This document shows, piece after piece, positions 11,398 through 20,355 of a stretch of 64,000 nucleotides of DNA (its first letter is position 1; each line of letters opens with the position of its first letter). The stretch covers positions 1,592,501 through 1,656,500 of the forward strand of contig NZ_JAUCBS010000013.1 in assembly GCF_034676705.1 (NCBI RefSeq). Reading direction: 5' to 3'. This DNA is from Gemmobacter sp. GTDB lineage: Bacteria; Pseudomonadota; Alphaproteobacteria; Rhodobacterales; Rhodobacteraceae. A model generated the notes under the pieces. It saw only the letters and a program-made list of their open reading frames with translations, made no database searches and was not told the origin of the DNA. Position numbers and translations under genes: made by a program.

Positions 11398-14127
11398 TTA
11401 CCGCTCCTGTTTGCGCAGCAACAGGATGGCGATGGCGGTGAACGCTGGTCCGAACAGCGCCAGTCGCCACAGCGCATCGCCCAGGTCGGCAAGGCCCATA
11501 CCCTTGGTGAAGCTGCCGACACTGACCATCATGTACCATGTGGTCGGCCATAGGTAACCAATGGTCTGTGCCGGCCCTTCAAGCGAAGAGACTGGCACCA
11601 TCATGCCGGAGAACTGCATCGTTGGCATGACCGACAGAACTGCGGCAGCGAAGGCTGCCGTCACCTGTGTGGCCGCGATCATCGAGATCATCAGTCCCCA
11701 GCCGGTCGCCGCCAGCGCATAGACCAGTGTGGCCAGGACCAGCACCATTGGACTGCCTTTCAGCGGCACCCCCAGCACCACCACCACGAGCACAGTCAGA
11801 ATGGCAAAGTTCATCAGCGTGATACCGACATAGACCAGTTGCTTGCCGATCAGGAACTCGGCCCTCCCGGTCGGCGTGACATAGAAATTGGTGATGGTGC
11901 CGATTTCCTTTTCCCGTGCCACGCTGACCGCCATCAGGATCGCCGGAAACAGCAAGAGCAGCATCGGTGGGATGGTCGGGCCGATGGCCGGCAAGCTCTC
12001 CATCGCCGAATTGTAGCGAAAGCGCGGCTCCATCTGCACGGCTGGCGTCACCAAGGCCGGGCCTGTCGGCAAGGTCGCTGCTGCCATCTGGTTGGCGCCG
12101 GTCACATAGCTTTCCACGGTGCCCGCGCGACTGGTGTCGGTGCCGTCGATGGTGGCGGCAATGCTGGTCCCATGGCCTGCGCGCAGGTCGGCACCGAAAT
12201 CCGGTGGAATCTCGACCGCCAGTGTCAGCTCGCCGCTGGCAAGGCGCTCGCGCAGCGCGTCCACGTCGTGCAGATCGGCATGGCGGATGAACCAGCCCGA
12301 ATCCTCGAAGGCTGACAGCCAGGCGCGACTTTCCGGGCTGCGGTCATGGTCCAGCACCGCGAAGGGGATGTTGCGCACGTCCTGCGAGATGCCGAAGGAC
12401 ATGATCAACAGCAGCACCGCCGAGCCGAGGAAGGCAAAGACCAGCCGCACCGGGTCGCGTCGCACCTGCATTGCCTCGCGCGCGGTATAGGCCAGCATCC
12501 GGCTGAGGCTGAAGCCGGTGGCATCGACAGGCGGGGCCGGCTCGCTTGCCAGCCCCTCGGCCACCGGCGCCTCGGGCGGGATGGCAGCGGAAATATAGTG
12601 GATGAAGGCCTGTTCCAGATCGGCTGTGCCGCTTTGTGCGACGATGCCCTGCGGCGTGTCAGTGATGAGGACACGGCCGGCATGCATCAGCGACATGCGG
12701 TCACAACGCAGCGCCTCATCCATGAAATGGGTCGAAATGAAAATCGTCACCCGATCCTTGCGCGACAGCTCCATCAGCAATTGCCAGAAATCATCGCGGG
12801 CCTGCGGATCCACGCCCGAGGTCGGCTCGTCCAGGATCAGGATTTCCGGCGAATGGATGACGGCAACCGCCAGCGACAGCCGTTGCCGCAAGCCCAGCGG
12901 CAAGCCGCCCGCAGGCTGGTCAAGGTAATCCGTCAGACCGAAGCGGGCGACCAGATCATCAATGCGGGTGCGCGCCAGTTCGCGGGGCAGATGGAACAGT
13001 CGCGCGTGCAGGACCAGGTTCTCGTGCACGCTGAGTTCGCCATAAAGCGAAAACGCCTGTGTCATGAAACCGACGCGGGCGCGGGCATCCATGCCCTGCT
13101 CGGCGATGGGGCGGCCGAAGATCCAGGCCTCGCCCTCGCTGGGTGGCAAGAGGCCGGTCAGCATCTTCATGGTCGTGGTCTTGCCGCAGCCGTTCGAGCC
13201 GAGAAAGCCGAAAATCTCGCCGCGTGGAATGTCGAAGCTGACGTTGTCGACAGCGGTGAAATCGCCGAAACGTCGGGTCAGGCCCCGCGCCTTGATAGCG
13301 ATGTCTCCATCCGGTGAGGGAGTGGGTGTCGCGGGCGAGATCACCGGCGTATCTGCTGCGCCGTCATCCGCCCCGCCCGTGCGCCGCAGCAGGCTGACAT
13401 AGGCATCCCCAACCGATACGGTGCCGGTCCGCCCCATCAGCGCCTGTGGCGAGCCTTCTGCCAGAACATGACCGTCGTTCATCGCCACCAGGTGATCGAA
13501 AAGCGCCGCTTCCTCCATATAGGCGGTCGAGACCAGCACGCTCATTTGCGGACGGTCCCTGCGAATGGCTTCGATCAGATCCCAGAACTGGCGGCGCGAC
13601 AGCGGATCGACGCCGGTTGTCGGCTCGTCCAGCAACAGGAAGTCCGGGTCATGGATCAGCGCCGCGCAAAGCCCTGTCTTCTGCTTCATCCCCCCTGAGA
13701 GTTTGCCGGCGGGTCGCTCGAGAAAAGGAAACAGCCCGGTCGCCCGCGTCAGGCGCGCGATCCTTGCCGACCGATCGGCCCGGCCGAGGCCGAACAGCTT
13801 GCCGAAGAACTCCAGATTCTCGCGCACCGAAAGATCGTGGTAGAGGTTCTTGCCCAAGCCCTGCGGCATGAAGGCCAATCGGTTGCCGACCGCGTTGCGG
13901 TGGCGCGCGCTGCCCATGGCGCCACCAAGGCAGGTGATGCCGCCCTCCTGAAGGCGCTTGGCGCCAGCAACGAGCCCCATCAGCGTCGATTTGCCGACCC
14001 CGTCGGGGCCGATCAGCCCGACCATCCGCCCGGCGGGCAGGTCAAGCGAGACATCCGCAAGCGCCAGCACCTTGCCATAGCGATGCGTAACACCCTCCAG
14101 CCGGGCGACGGGTTCGGGCGTTGTCAT
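11398..14127 (-). CDS. RbbA/YhiH-like fused ABC transporter (two ATPases plus permease)
   Basis: A 909-residue fusion. ATPase domain 1 has Walker A GPDGVGKST (residues 40-48) and signature LSGGM; ATPase domain 2 has Walker A GSNGCGKTT near residue 310 and a degenerate signature (LPLGLRQRLSL). A C-terminal ABC-2 membrane domain follows (residues about 540-909) with a large periplasmic loop. The same domain order is known from E. coli RbbA/YhiH. It overlaps the upstream adaptor gene by 4 bp and is followed by the YhhJ-like permease after 1 bp. Confidence 0.92.
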   Translation of the reverse strand: MTTPEPVARLEGVTHRYGKVLALADVSLDLPAGRMVGLIGPDGVGKSTLMGLVAGAKRLQEGGITCLGGAMGSARHRNAVGNRLAFMPQGLGKNLYHDLSVRENLEFFGKLFGLGRADRSARIARLTRATGLFPFLERPAGKLSGGMKQKTGLCAALIHDPDFLLLDEPTTGVDPLSRRQFWDLIEAIRRDRPQMSVLVSTAYMEEAALFDHLVAMNDGHVLAEGSPQALMGRTGTVSVGDAYVSLLRRTGGADDGAADTPVISPATPTPSPDGDIAIKARGLTRRFGDFTAVDNVSFDIPRGEIFGFLGSNGCGKTTTMKMLTGLLPPSEGEAWIFGRPIAEQGMDARARVGFMTQAFSLYGELSVHENLVLHARLFHLPRELARTRIDDLVARFGLTDYLDQPAGGLPLGLRQRLSLAVAVIHSPEILILDEPTSGVDPQARDDFWQLLMELSRKDRVTIFISTHFMDEALRCDRMSLMHAGRVLITDTPQGIVAQSGTADLEQAFIHYISAAIPPEAPVAEGLASEPAPPVDATGFSLSRMLAYTAREAMQVRRDPVRLVFAFLGSAVLLLIMSFGISQDVRNIPFAVLDHDRSPESRAWLSAFEDSGWFIRHADLHDVDALRERLASGELTLAVEIPPDFGADLRAGHGTSIAATIDGTDTSRAGTVESYVTGANQMAAATLPTGPALVTPAVQMEPRFRYNSAMESLPAIGPTIPPMLLLLFPAILMAVSVAREKEIGTITNFYVTPTGRAEFLIGKQLVYVGITLMNFAILTVLVVVVLGVPLKGSPMVLVLATLVYALAATGWGLMISMIAATQVTAAFAAAVLSVMPTMQFSGMMVPVSSLEGPAQTIGYLWPTTWYMMVSVGSFTKGMGLADLGDALWRLALFGPAFTAIAILLLRKQER

Positions 14128-15152
14128 GGCGTGTCTGCGCCGGCTGTCGCGGGCAGGTCGATCAACGGTGGCGTCAGGCCGACGGGCCAGCTTGGCAGGT
14201 GGCCATCCGGATCGGCCAACCGCACCCAGACCACGCCGCGCACGCCGGTCTTGACCTGATCTGCGCGCGCCTCGACCAGTTCAGGCGGCACCCGCACCCG
14301 GATACGAAACATCAGGTTTTCGCGCTCGGTCAGGGTCTCGACCTGTTTGGGGGTGAACTGGGCCTGCGGCGAGACGAACATCACCTGCGCCGGCATCGCG
14401 CGATCAGGCATGATGTCGGCCACGATCCGCGCCTCGTCACCGATTACCACCCTTGGTGCGTCAGCAGCGGGCAGGAAAAATTCCATATAGACATCTTCGA
14501 GACTGGCCAGCGTCAGGATATTGCCGCCGGCGCCGATGATCTCGCCCGGCTGGGCCAGCCGGTAAAGCACCCGTCCCGCTCCCTCAGCATGCAGCGTGGC
14601 ATCTGCGATCCTGGCCGCGATCTCGTCGCGGGCTGCGGCCTCGGCATCGACACTGCGTTCCCGTGAACGAAGCGTTGCATGGGCCGCCGCAAGTCCGGCT
14701 TCGGCGACACTGACCTCGGTGCGCTTGATGTCCAGATTGGCTTGCGAGGTAATATCGCGGCTGGCCAACCGCTCGGTGCGGGTCGCCTCGCTCTCTGCCA
14801 GCGCCAGCCGCGCCTCGGCCTCGTCCACTTGAGCTGAGGCTACCCCGACGGCGGCATGGGCGCTCTCCACGGCTGCCTCGGCGCGGGCCAGTTGTGCGCG
14901 CAGTTCTGCCGTATCCATCACCACCAGCACGTCGCCTTTGCTGACCCGGTCTCCCTCGCGCACGCGGATTTCCGCGATGCGCCCCGCCAGTCGCGGCGAA
15001 ATGTCGATCAGATCGGCCTCAATGCGGCCGTTGCCGCGCGAAAATCCATCCGGTGGCAGGTCGGAGGGCTTCAACAGCACCGTCCAGGCGCCAAAGCCCA
15101 TCAGCCCGGCCAGCGCAATGGCAAGGATGATCATGGAAACACGGCGAGTCAT
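14124..15152 (-). CDS. HlyD-family membrane fusion protein (YhiI-like)
   Basis: A 342-residue periplasmic adaptor: N-terminal membrane anchor (SMIILAIALAGLMGFGAW), biotinyl-lipoyl half-motifs (ISPRLAGRIAEIRVREGDRV), a long Ala/Glu/Arg-rich coiled coil (residues 90-185) and a beta-barrel region. It links the RbbA/YhhJ inner-membrane pump to an outer-membrane channel. Start and stop overlap the neighbouring genes by 4 bp each, so all four genes from the TetR gene on are translationally coupled. Confidence 0.92.
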   Translation of the reverse strand: MTRRVSMIILAIALAGLMGFGAWTVLLKPSDLPPDGFSRGNGRIEADLIDISPRLAGRIAEIRVREGDRVSKGDVLVVMDTAELRAQLARAEAAVESAHAAVGVASAQVDEAEARLALAESEATRTERLASRDITSQANLDIKRTEVSVAEAGLAAAHATLRSRERSVDAEAAARDEIAARIADATLHAEGAGRVLYRLAQPGEIIGAGGNILTLASLEDVYMEFFLPAADAPRVVIGDEARIVADIMPDRAMPAQVMFVSPQAQFTPKQVETLTERENLMFRIRVRVPPELVEARADQVKTGVRGVVWVRLADPDGHLPSWPVGLTPPLIDLPATAGADTP

Positions 15153-15796
15153 GGTGTGACCTCGTTGCAGTCGTCGGCGTTCCCGGTCGGTGGGTTGGCG
15201 CCACCCAGGACGCCCGTGCGATAGATTACGAAAACTCGCAACGCATCGGCGCGCATCCGAGTCACGTCGCCATGCAACAAAAGCTGCACGACAAGACCCT
15301 GGATCATGCCCAAATAAAGCGTGGCTGCGGCCTCGATATCCAGCTCCCGGCTCAGCGCGCCTTCTGCCACGCCCGCCGACAGGATGCGGTGCAGCCGCGT
15401 GGCGTAGTTTTCAAGCAGCACGCGCGCCATTCGTTTCGCCGCCGTATCACTATTGCGCTGAAGCTGACCGAAGATCATCCGCGGCACACCGGGATGTTCG
15501 GCGATGAAGTCGATATGGCCCAGAAACATTGCCTCGAGGGCGGCCATGGGTTCGGCCTGCGCGCCCGCCAGCCGATCGATGCGCGCCAGCAGCCGGTCGG
15601 CCACCCACTCCATCGTCCCCAGCCAGAGCGCTTCCTTGTTCGGGAAGTGCTTGAACAGCGCCCCCTGCGTCATGCGCATATGTGCGGCAACCTCGGTGGT
15701 GGTGATGGTTTCCGGATTGGCGTGCGCTGCCAGTTCCACGACCGCCTCGACCGCCTCGGCGCGGCGCTGTTCGGCGGGCAGATATTTTGCACGCAT
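15149..15796 (-). CDS. TetR/AcrR-family regulator of the RbbA-type export operon
   Basis: A 215-residue protein with an N-terminal TetR HTH (TTTEVAAHMRMTQGALFKHFPNKEALW). I choose ATG 15796 because GAGGG lies 7-11 nt upstream; an in-frame start at 15841 would add 15 residues without a clear ribosome site. It is the first gene of the operon and overlaps the HlyD gene by 4 bp, so it most likely represses its own operon and senses the pump substrate. Confidence 0.9.
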   Translation of the reverse strand: MRAKYLPAEQRRAEAVEAVVELAAHANPETITTTEVAAHMRMTQGALFKHFPNKEALWLGTMEWVADRLLARIDRLAGAQAEPMAALEAMFLGHIDFIAEHPGVPRMIFGQLQRNSDTAAKRMARVLLENYATRLHRILSAGVAEGALSRELDIEAAATLYLGMIQGLVVQLLLHGDVTRMRADALRVFVIYRTGVLGGANPPTGNADDCNEVTP

Positions 15797-16195
15797 GATT
15801 ATGCCCTCGGATAAGCGTGTTTGATGAAAGTATGTGTTCACTTCCTATGAGTGTGTAGATGGCTCGTCAATGGAAAAATCTGGAGTAATAACCATTCACC
15901 ATCCATGATTCACATGATAAATGAATAGAAGTGACTGATCGCTTGATTCTTGAATGTGGAGGTGCGCGATGCTGGCGAGAGCCAAATTCGAGGGTGGGGA
16001 TCAATCGGAGACCTCTCAATGTTACGTCACACCAAATGCCCTCATCCTCATCGCCGCTTTAAGCCTGTCGGTTGTGGCACACCCCGCGCAGGCCGAGGTC
16101 ATGAGTGCCGCCGAGATTGCGGAGCAGATCGTCGATAAGGATCTGGTCGCGCGGCGCATGGGGGCCAGGGTCCATTTGAGTTATGATGTCAGCGG

Positions 16196-17245
16196 GACTC
16201 TTTTGCACAAATCGGCTGCTGACTGTCCTTCCCCTTTCCCTGGGCAGACTTATCCCGCGACCTCTGTGACGGGGATGCCGAGCGCGGTGAAGCCATTGAG
16301 CACGGCAACCCTGACCTGGAACTCCGCAACCTGACGGTCGAAGTCTCGGGCGGACAGGCGCTGACCCAGCAGCTTGACGCAGTGCATCTTGGTTTCGGCG
16401 CGGCTTCGGCGGTGATAGCCGCTCCATCGTCGCCAGATGGTCCGCCCGACGCGCTTCGATGTGCGCAGGATTTCGTTGCGCGCGACAGCACCGGGGGTGT
16501 CTGGCTTCCAGGGCTTGGCGTTCTTGCGGGGCGGTATGATCGCCGCCGCGCCACGGGCCGCGATGGCGTCATGGCACTTGCGGGTGTCGAAGGCGCCGTC
16601 GGCGGTGACAGTGGCGATCTCCTGCTCGGGAGGGATCTGGCCCAGCAGTTCGGGCAGCATGGGCGCGTCGCCCACGTCGCTGGTGGTGAACTCGGCCGCC
16701 CGGATTTCTAGGGATTTCTCGTCGATCCCGATGTGGATCTTGCGCCAAACCCGGCGTTTGGTGCCTCCATGCTTGCGGGCGTTCCATTCCCCTTCGCCCT
16801 CGACCTTGATCCCGGTGCTGTCCACCAGCAGGTGCAACGGGCCGTTGGAACCCCGGTAGGGAATGTTCACCTTCAACGCCTTCTGGCGGCGGCTGAGCGT
16901 GCTGAAGTCGGGCACGGCCCAGTCCAGGCCGATCAGGCGCAGGAGGCTCTCAACAAACCCGGTTGTCTGTCGAAGCGCCATGCCGAACAGAACCTTCATC
17001 GTCAGGCAGGTTTGGATGGCGGCATCACCATAGGCGGGCTGCCGCCCGCGCTTGCCGGTCGGTGCGGCTTCCCATGTCATGGCGGGATCGAACCAGATCG
17101 TCAGCGAGCCGCGGCGCTTCAGCGCTTCATTGTAGGCCGGCCAGTTCCTGGTCTTGTAGGTCGGAGGTGTCGGTCTGCTCATGCCTCACAGCTACCATGC
17201 TGGATTCACGAGATGAATCCCTCACAGGATTTGTGCAACAGAGCC
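16196..17245 (-). mobile_element. IS903-group IS5-family element, copy 2 (complete)
   Basis: A 1050-bp element. The right end is GGCTCTGTTGCACAAATC (complement); the left end has GACTCTTTTGCACAAATC, with two differences. It is flanked by a perfect 9-bp target duplication TGTCAGCGG (16187-16195 and 17246-17254), as expected for IS903-like elements. It carries one intact transposase gene and differs from copy 1 at only a few bases, for example C versus T in the segment coding YRGSNGP/YRGSNDP. Confidence 0.95.
16250..17182 (-). CDS. IS5-family transposase (IS903 group), intact
   Basis: A 310-residue DDE transposase. N-terminal RGSLTIWFDPAMTW and KRGRQPAYGDAAIQTCLTMK are typical of the IS903 group. 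Catalytic region pieces are LLVDSTGIKV (Asp), TVTADGAFDT (Asp) and the RRSRAETKM segment with the Glu. It fills almost the whole IS and is the only intact transposase of this type in the window, so it could act on both copies. Confidence 0.94.
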   Translation of the reverse strand: MSRPTPPTYKTRNWPAYNEALKRRGSLTIWFDPAMTWEAAPTGKRGRQPAYGDAAIQTCLTMKVLFGMALRQTTGFVESLLRLIGLDWAVPDFSTLSRRQKALKVNIPYRGSNGPLHLLVDSTGIKVEGEGEWNARKHGGTKRRVWRKIHIGIDEKSLEIRAAEFTTSDVGDAPMLPELLGQIPPEQEIATVTADGAFDTRKCHDAIAARGAAAIIPPRKNAKPWKPDTPGAVARNEILRTSKRVGRTIWRRWSGYHRRSRAETKMHCVKLLGQRLSARDFDRQVAEFQVRVAVLNGFTALGIPVTEVAG

Positions 17246-17482
17246 TGTCAGCGGCACAGTCACGATCCGCGCTCCATTCTTTTCCGGAACGGGTAGTTGG
17301 GAGCGCGATGGCGATCGGCTGTGCATGACCGTGAGGGGCGGACCAAATCCCGGAACCTCATGCCATAGCTTTGAGAACCTCGGTGGTGGGCGGTTTCGCA
17401 ACTCTGATGGCATGGTGTTGCAGTTGAACTGAACCCACGTTTCGGGCGACAGGAAGAACCAACGGCCAGCAGGATATAAAGT

Positions 17483-17859
17483 ATGATACGCAACTGGATA
17501 TTCGGCGGTCTCGCCATCATCTTGGGGTTAGCTACTATTGCAGAAGGCGGCAGCGTTCTGCTCGGTAGCAGATCTGCAACCGCAGCAGCCGGCAATTTTG
17601 TACCGCTCGTGCTGTGGGTTAATTTTTTGTCTGGTTTCTTCTGTGTTCTAGCCGGGGCGGGCATACTTATGGCCCGGCCTAGTGGGGTGTTTCTTGCTCG
17701 TGGACTGGCTGTAGTGCTGCTGGTGCTGTTTTCTTCTACGTCCTGCTGGGCGGTGCATGGGAGACGCGAACGCTGGGCGCAATGATCCTGCGCCTGAGTT
17801 TCTGGGCCGCCGTCGCCTTGCTGGTCAAACCGCGGTCGAAAGCTGCTCGAACAGCCTGA
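17483..17859 (+). pseudogene. Frameshifted small membrane protein, paralogue of 37563-37943
   Basis: The first about 87 codons encode three membrane helices (FGGLAIILGLATIAEGGSVL, FVPLVLWVNFLSGFFCVLAG and a third). Near 17735-17745 the frame changes: the +1-type frame continues FFYVLLGGAWETRTLGAMIL to TGA 17857-17859. The joined protein aligns over its length with the intact 126-residue protein at 37563-37943 (GGAWEARTMGAMILRSAIW). Either the gene is dead or there is a one-base sequencing error. Confidence 0.75.
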
Positions 17860-18040
17860 CCCTGCGGAAATCGACATCGACAACATGCTGGATGGAGCGT
17901 CTTAGCCTGCTGATCAAGCTGCACTTCATGAGCCGGCGCTCTGTCATTGATTTGCAATCTTCATGGCCGGCATCATGGACCACCTGAGATGCGCATGGGA
18001 CCGAGTCATACCCCGGCCGTCGGGCTGCCAATATCACAAC

Positions 18041-18400
18041 TCAGGAACCCGGCAACACGCGTTGCACGACCGCAGCTTGCCATTCCTGGATCGCCTTTTG
18101 CAGGCCTTGAGCATAGGCAGTCTGCGCCGCAACCAGTGGTGCCCCCATGGCCAGGACCCCGCTCATGCTGGCTCCAGCCAATTGCATAAAAATATCTGTC
18201 GGCAAGCTGAAGGAAGTTTCGGGTTCGCATTGCTGCGAGACTCGGCCGACCTCTGCCCTGGTCTTTGCGATGACATCCTCATGATAGCGGCATGCGGCCT
18301 CAAGCCCGCGATGGCGGAAATCTTGTGACAGGTTCAGAATACGAAGCATCAGCTCTAAATTTGCCTTATGCAGGTTAAGAGGGTGCATATCGATCTCCAT
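18041..18400 (-). CDS. Phasin (PHA granule-associated protein)
   Basis: A 119-residue, mostly helical protein: N-terminal HKANLELMLRILNLSQDFRH, then an amphipathic region ending in VAAQTAYAQGLQKAIQEWQA. Start ATG 18400 is preceded by an AAGGAG ribosome site (complement). It lies 83 bp downstream of the PHA synthase gene in the same direction, which with the helix pattern supports a phasin coating polyhydroxyalkanoate granules. Family assignment is by pattern and neighbourhood. Confidence 0.75.
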   Translation of the reverse strand: MEIDMHPLNLHKANLELMLRILNLSQDFRHRGLEAACRYHEDVIAKTRAEVGRVSQQCEPETSFSLPTDIFMQLAGASMSGVLAMGAPLVAAQTAYAQGLQKAIQEWQAAVVQRVLPGS

Positions 18401-18483
18401 TGCAGACTCCTTGCGGTGGGATAGGGGCTTTGCCTGTTGCCTGACGCCCGCTTTGATCTGTCGCTTTTCCTGAACCACTGCGA

Positions 18484-20265
18484 TCATCTCTCCAGCACGT
18501 AGGTGCCGGGAGCATCCCCCAGCGGCGCAAGGCCAGCTTTCGTGGCCCCCATCGACGGCGGGGCGACCTGCTCCTCGGACGAGCGCGTGGCAAGCCAATC
18601 GCCCCAAGCCGGCCACCATGAGCCTTGTTGCACGGGGATTTCCTCGCGCCACTTGTCGGGATCGGTAAAGCGCTGGCCATGTTTGCGCGTCGCGATCTGG
18701 AAGCTGCGATTGGCGCGCCCCGGCTCGCTGACCACACCGGCATTGTGGCCGCCGCTGGTCAGGGCAAAGGTGACGTCGGCGCCACCGATCACTCGATGGA
18801 CCTTGTAAACGGTTTTCCACGGCGCCACGTGGTCGCGCACCGTGCCTACGGCAAAGACCGGCAGGTGGATGTCGCTCGGGACCGCCGGAATGCCGTCGAC
18901 CAAATAGCGCCCGTCGGCAAAGTCGTTATCCAGATAGAGCTTGCGCAGATATTCGCTGTGCATCCGCGCCGGCATGCGTGTGGTATCGCTGTTCCAGGCC
19001 ATCAGGTCAAACAGTTCTCGCCGTTCGCCCAGCAGATACTCCTTCGTTCGTCGTGACCAGATCAAATCCTGTGAATTGAGCAACTGGAACGCGCCCGCCA
19101 TCTGCCAGCCGTCCAGATAGCCTTTATCGGCCATGATCGATTCAAGAAAAGCAAGCTGGCTTTCGCCGATGAACAGTGACAATTCGCCCGGCTCGCGGAA
19201 GTCGATTTCAGCCGCCAAGAGGGACATGCTGCGCAGCCGCTCATCTCCGTCACGCGCCATGGCGGCCGCGGCAATAGCCAGCAGCGTGCCGCCAAGGCAA
19301 TAGCCGACCGCGTTCACCTGGCGCTCAGGCACGATGGCGCCCACCACATCCAGTGCCGCCATCACCCCAAGTTGGCGATAATCCTCCATCCCCAGATCGC
19401 GATCATCCGATCCGGGATTTCGCCACGAGACCATGAAAACGGTATGCCCCTGATCGACCAGCCAACGCACCATCGAATTATGTGGTGACAGGTCGAGGAT
19501 ATAGTATTTCATGATCCACGATGGCACGATCAGCACCGGCGCGGCGTATACCCTGGGGGTGGCGGGCGCATATTGGATTAGTTCGATCAGATGGTTTCGG
19601 AAGACGACCTTGCCCGGCGTCACCCCCACATTCTTGCCGACAATGAGGCCCTCGCTGTTTGCAGGCGGTGCGCCGGCGAGAAGGCCTCCCAGATCTTCCA
19701 GCCAGTTCCTCGCGCCCTGCAACAGATTGGCCCCAGCAGTCTCGGCGGTCTTTTGCAGCACCTCGGGGTTGGTCCAGAAAAAATTGACCGGCGACAACAT
19801 GTCCAACCATTGTCGGGCGGAAAAGGACACCATGTCCTCATGCTGGCCCGAGACGCCCCGCACCCCGGACGTGGCGGATTGCCACCATTCCTGTTGCAGC
19901 AGGAAGCCCTGATGGATGACGTTGAAGGGCCATTTTTGCCAGGCGTCGCCTTCGAAACGGCGGTCCTGTTCCAAAGGCTCAACGCAGTTGGGGCAGTTGG
20001 GGTTGGCGGCCGAACGCAAGACATAGTTTAGAAACCGCCGGTGCCCGTCGAAGGCTTCTTCAAGCAATTTTCGCCGCTTGCCCGGCGAGATTGCCAAATG
20101 AAGCGCCCAGTCATGCCAAGCGAGTTGCGCGGCGGCGGGCGACAGCCCGCGGGTGGCGCGAGCAAGTGTCATATACGCCAGCTGATCCAGCGGGTCGGCG
20201 CGCTGTGGCTGACCATCGCCTGCTGTCGCGGGAACGCCTGCTACAGACGAATCAGCCATGGTCAC
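18484..20265 (-). CDS. phaC: Class I poly(3-hydroxyalkanoate) synthase
   Basis: A 593-residue protein with an N-terminal PhaC domain and an alpha/beta-hydrolase catalytic domain. The lipase-like box is GYCLGG with Cys323; the later Asp (VRDHVAPW) and His (SGGHNAGVV) complete the triad. Length and motifs fit class I synthases that polymerise 3-hydroxyacyl-CoA on granules. The phasin gene follows. No phaA/phaB genes are near, so precursor supply must come from elsewhere. Confidence 0.95.
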   Translation of the reverse strand: MTMADSSVAGVPATAGDGQPQRADPLDQLAYMTLARATRGLSPAAAQLAWHDWALHLAISPGKRRKLLEEAFDGHRRFLNYVLRSAANPNCPNCVEPLEQDRRFEGDAWQKWPFNVIHQGFLLQQEWWQSATSGVRGVSGQHEDMVSFSARQWLDMLSPVNFFWTNPEVLQKTAETAGANLLQGARNWLEDLGGLLAGAPPANSEGLIVGKNVGVTPGKVVFRNHLIELIQYAPATPRVYAAPVLIVPSWIMKYYILDLSPHNSMVRWLVDQGHTVFMVSWRNPGSDDRDLGMEDYRQLGVMAALDVVGAIVPERQVNAVGYCLGGTLLAIAAAAMARDGDERLRSMSLLAAEIDFREPGELSLFIGESQLAFLESIMADKGYLDGWQMAGAFQLLNSQDLIWSRRTKEYLLGERRELFDLMAWNSDTTRMPARMHSEYLRKLYLDNDFADGRYLVDGIPAVPSDIHLPVFAVGTVRDHVAPWKTVYKVHRVIGGADVTFALTSGGHNAGVVSEPGRANRSFQIATRKHGQRFTDPDKWREEIPVQQGSWWPAWGDWLATRSSEEQVAPPSMGATKAGLAPLGDAPGTYVLER

Positions 20266-20355
20266 GCTCCATCCTTATAGAAGTGCGTTATTACTTACTT
20301 TTTGCTCCAGGCACAACCATTTTATGTAACCGGTCTAGCCAGTCACCCATAGCCG

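Larger units (their letters stand above)
15969..17432 (+). pseudogene. Exported small protein gene split by an IS903-like element
   Basis: The 5' part (to 16195) encodes a signal peptide-like stretch (ILIAALSLSVVAHPAQAE) and MSAAEIAEQIVDKDLVARR. The 3' part (17246-17432) continues in frame after removing the IS and one copy of the 9-bp duplication. It gives VSGTVTIRAPFFSGTGSWER and ends LQLN at TGA 17430-17432. The restored protein has about 130 residues. Start is uncertain (15954 or 15969). I do not recognise the family; it is probably periplasmic. Confidence 0.7.

Noticed and set aside
16187..17254. Composite transposon formed by the two IS903-like copies (7404-17245)
   Set aside because: Copy 1 has a dead transposase and no matching flank with copy 2; copy 2 has its own perfect 9-bp duplication, so it inserted alone.
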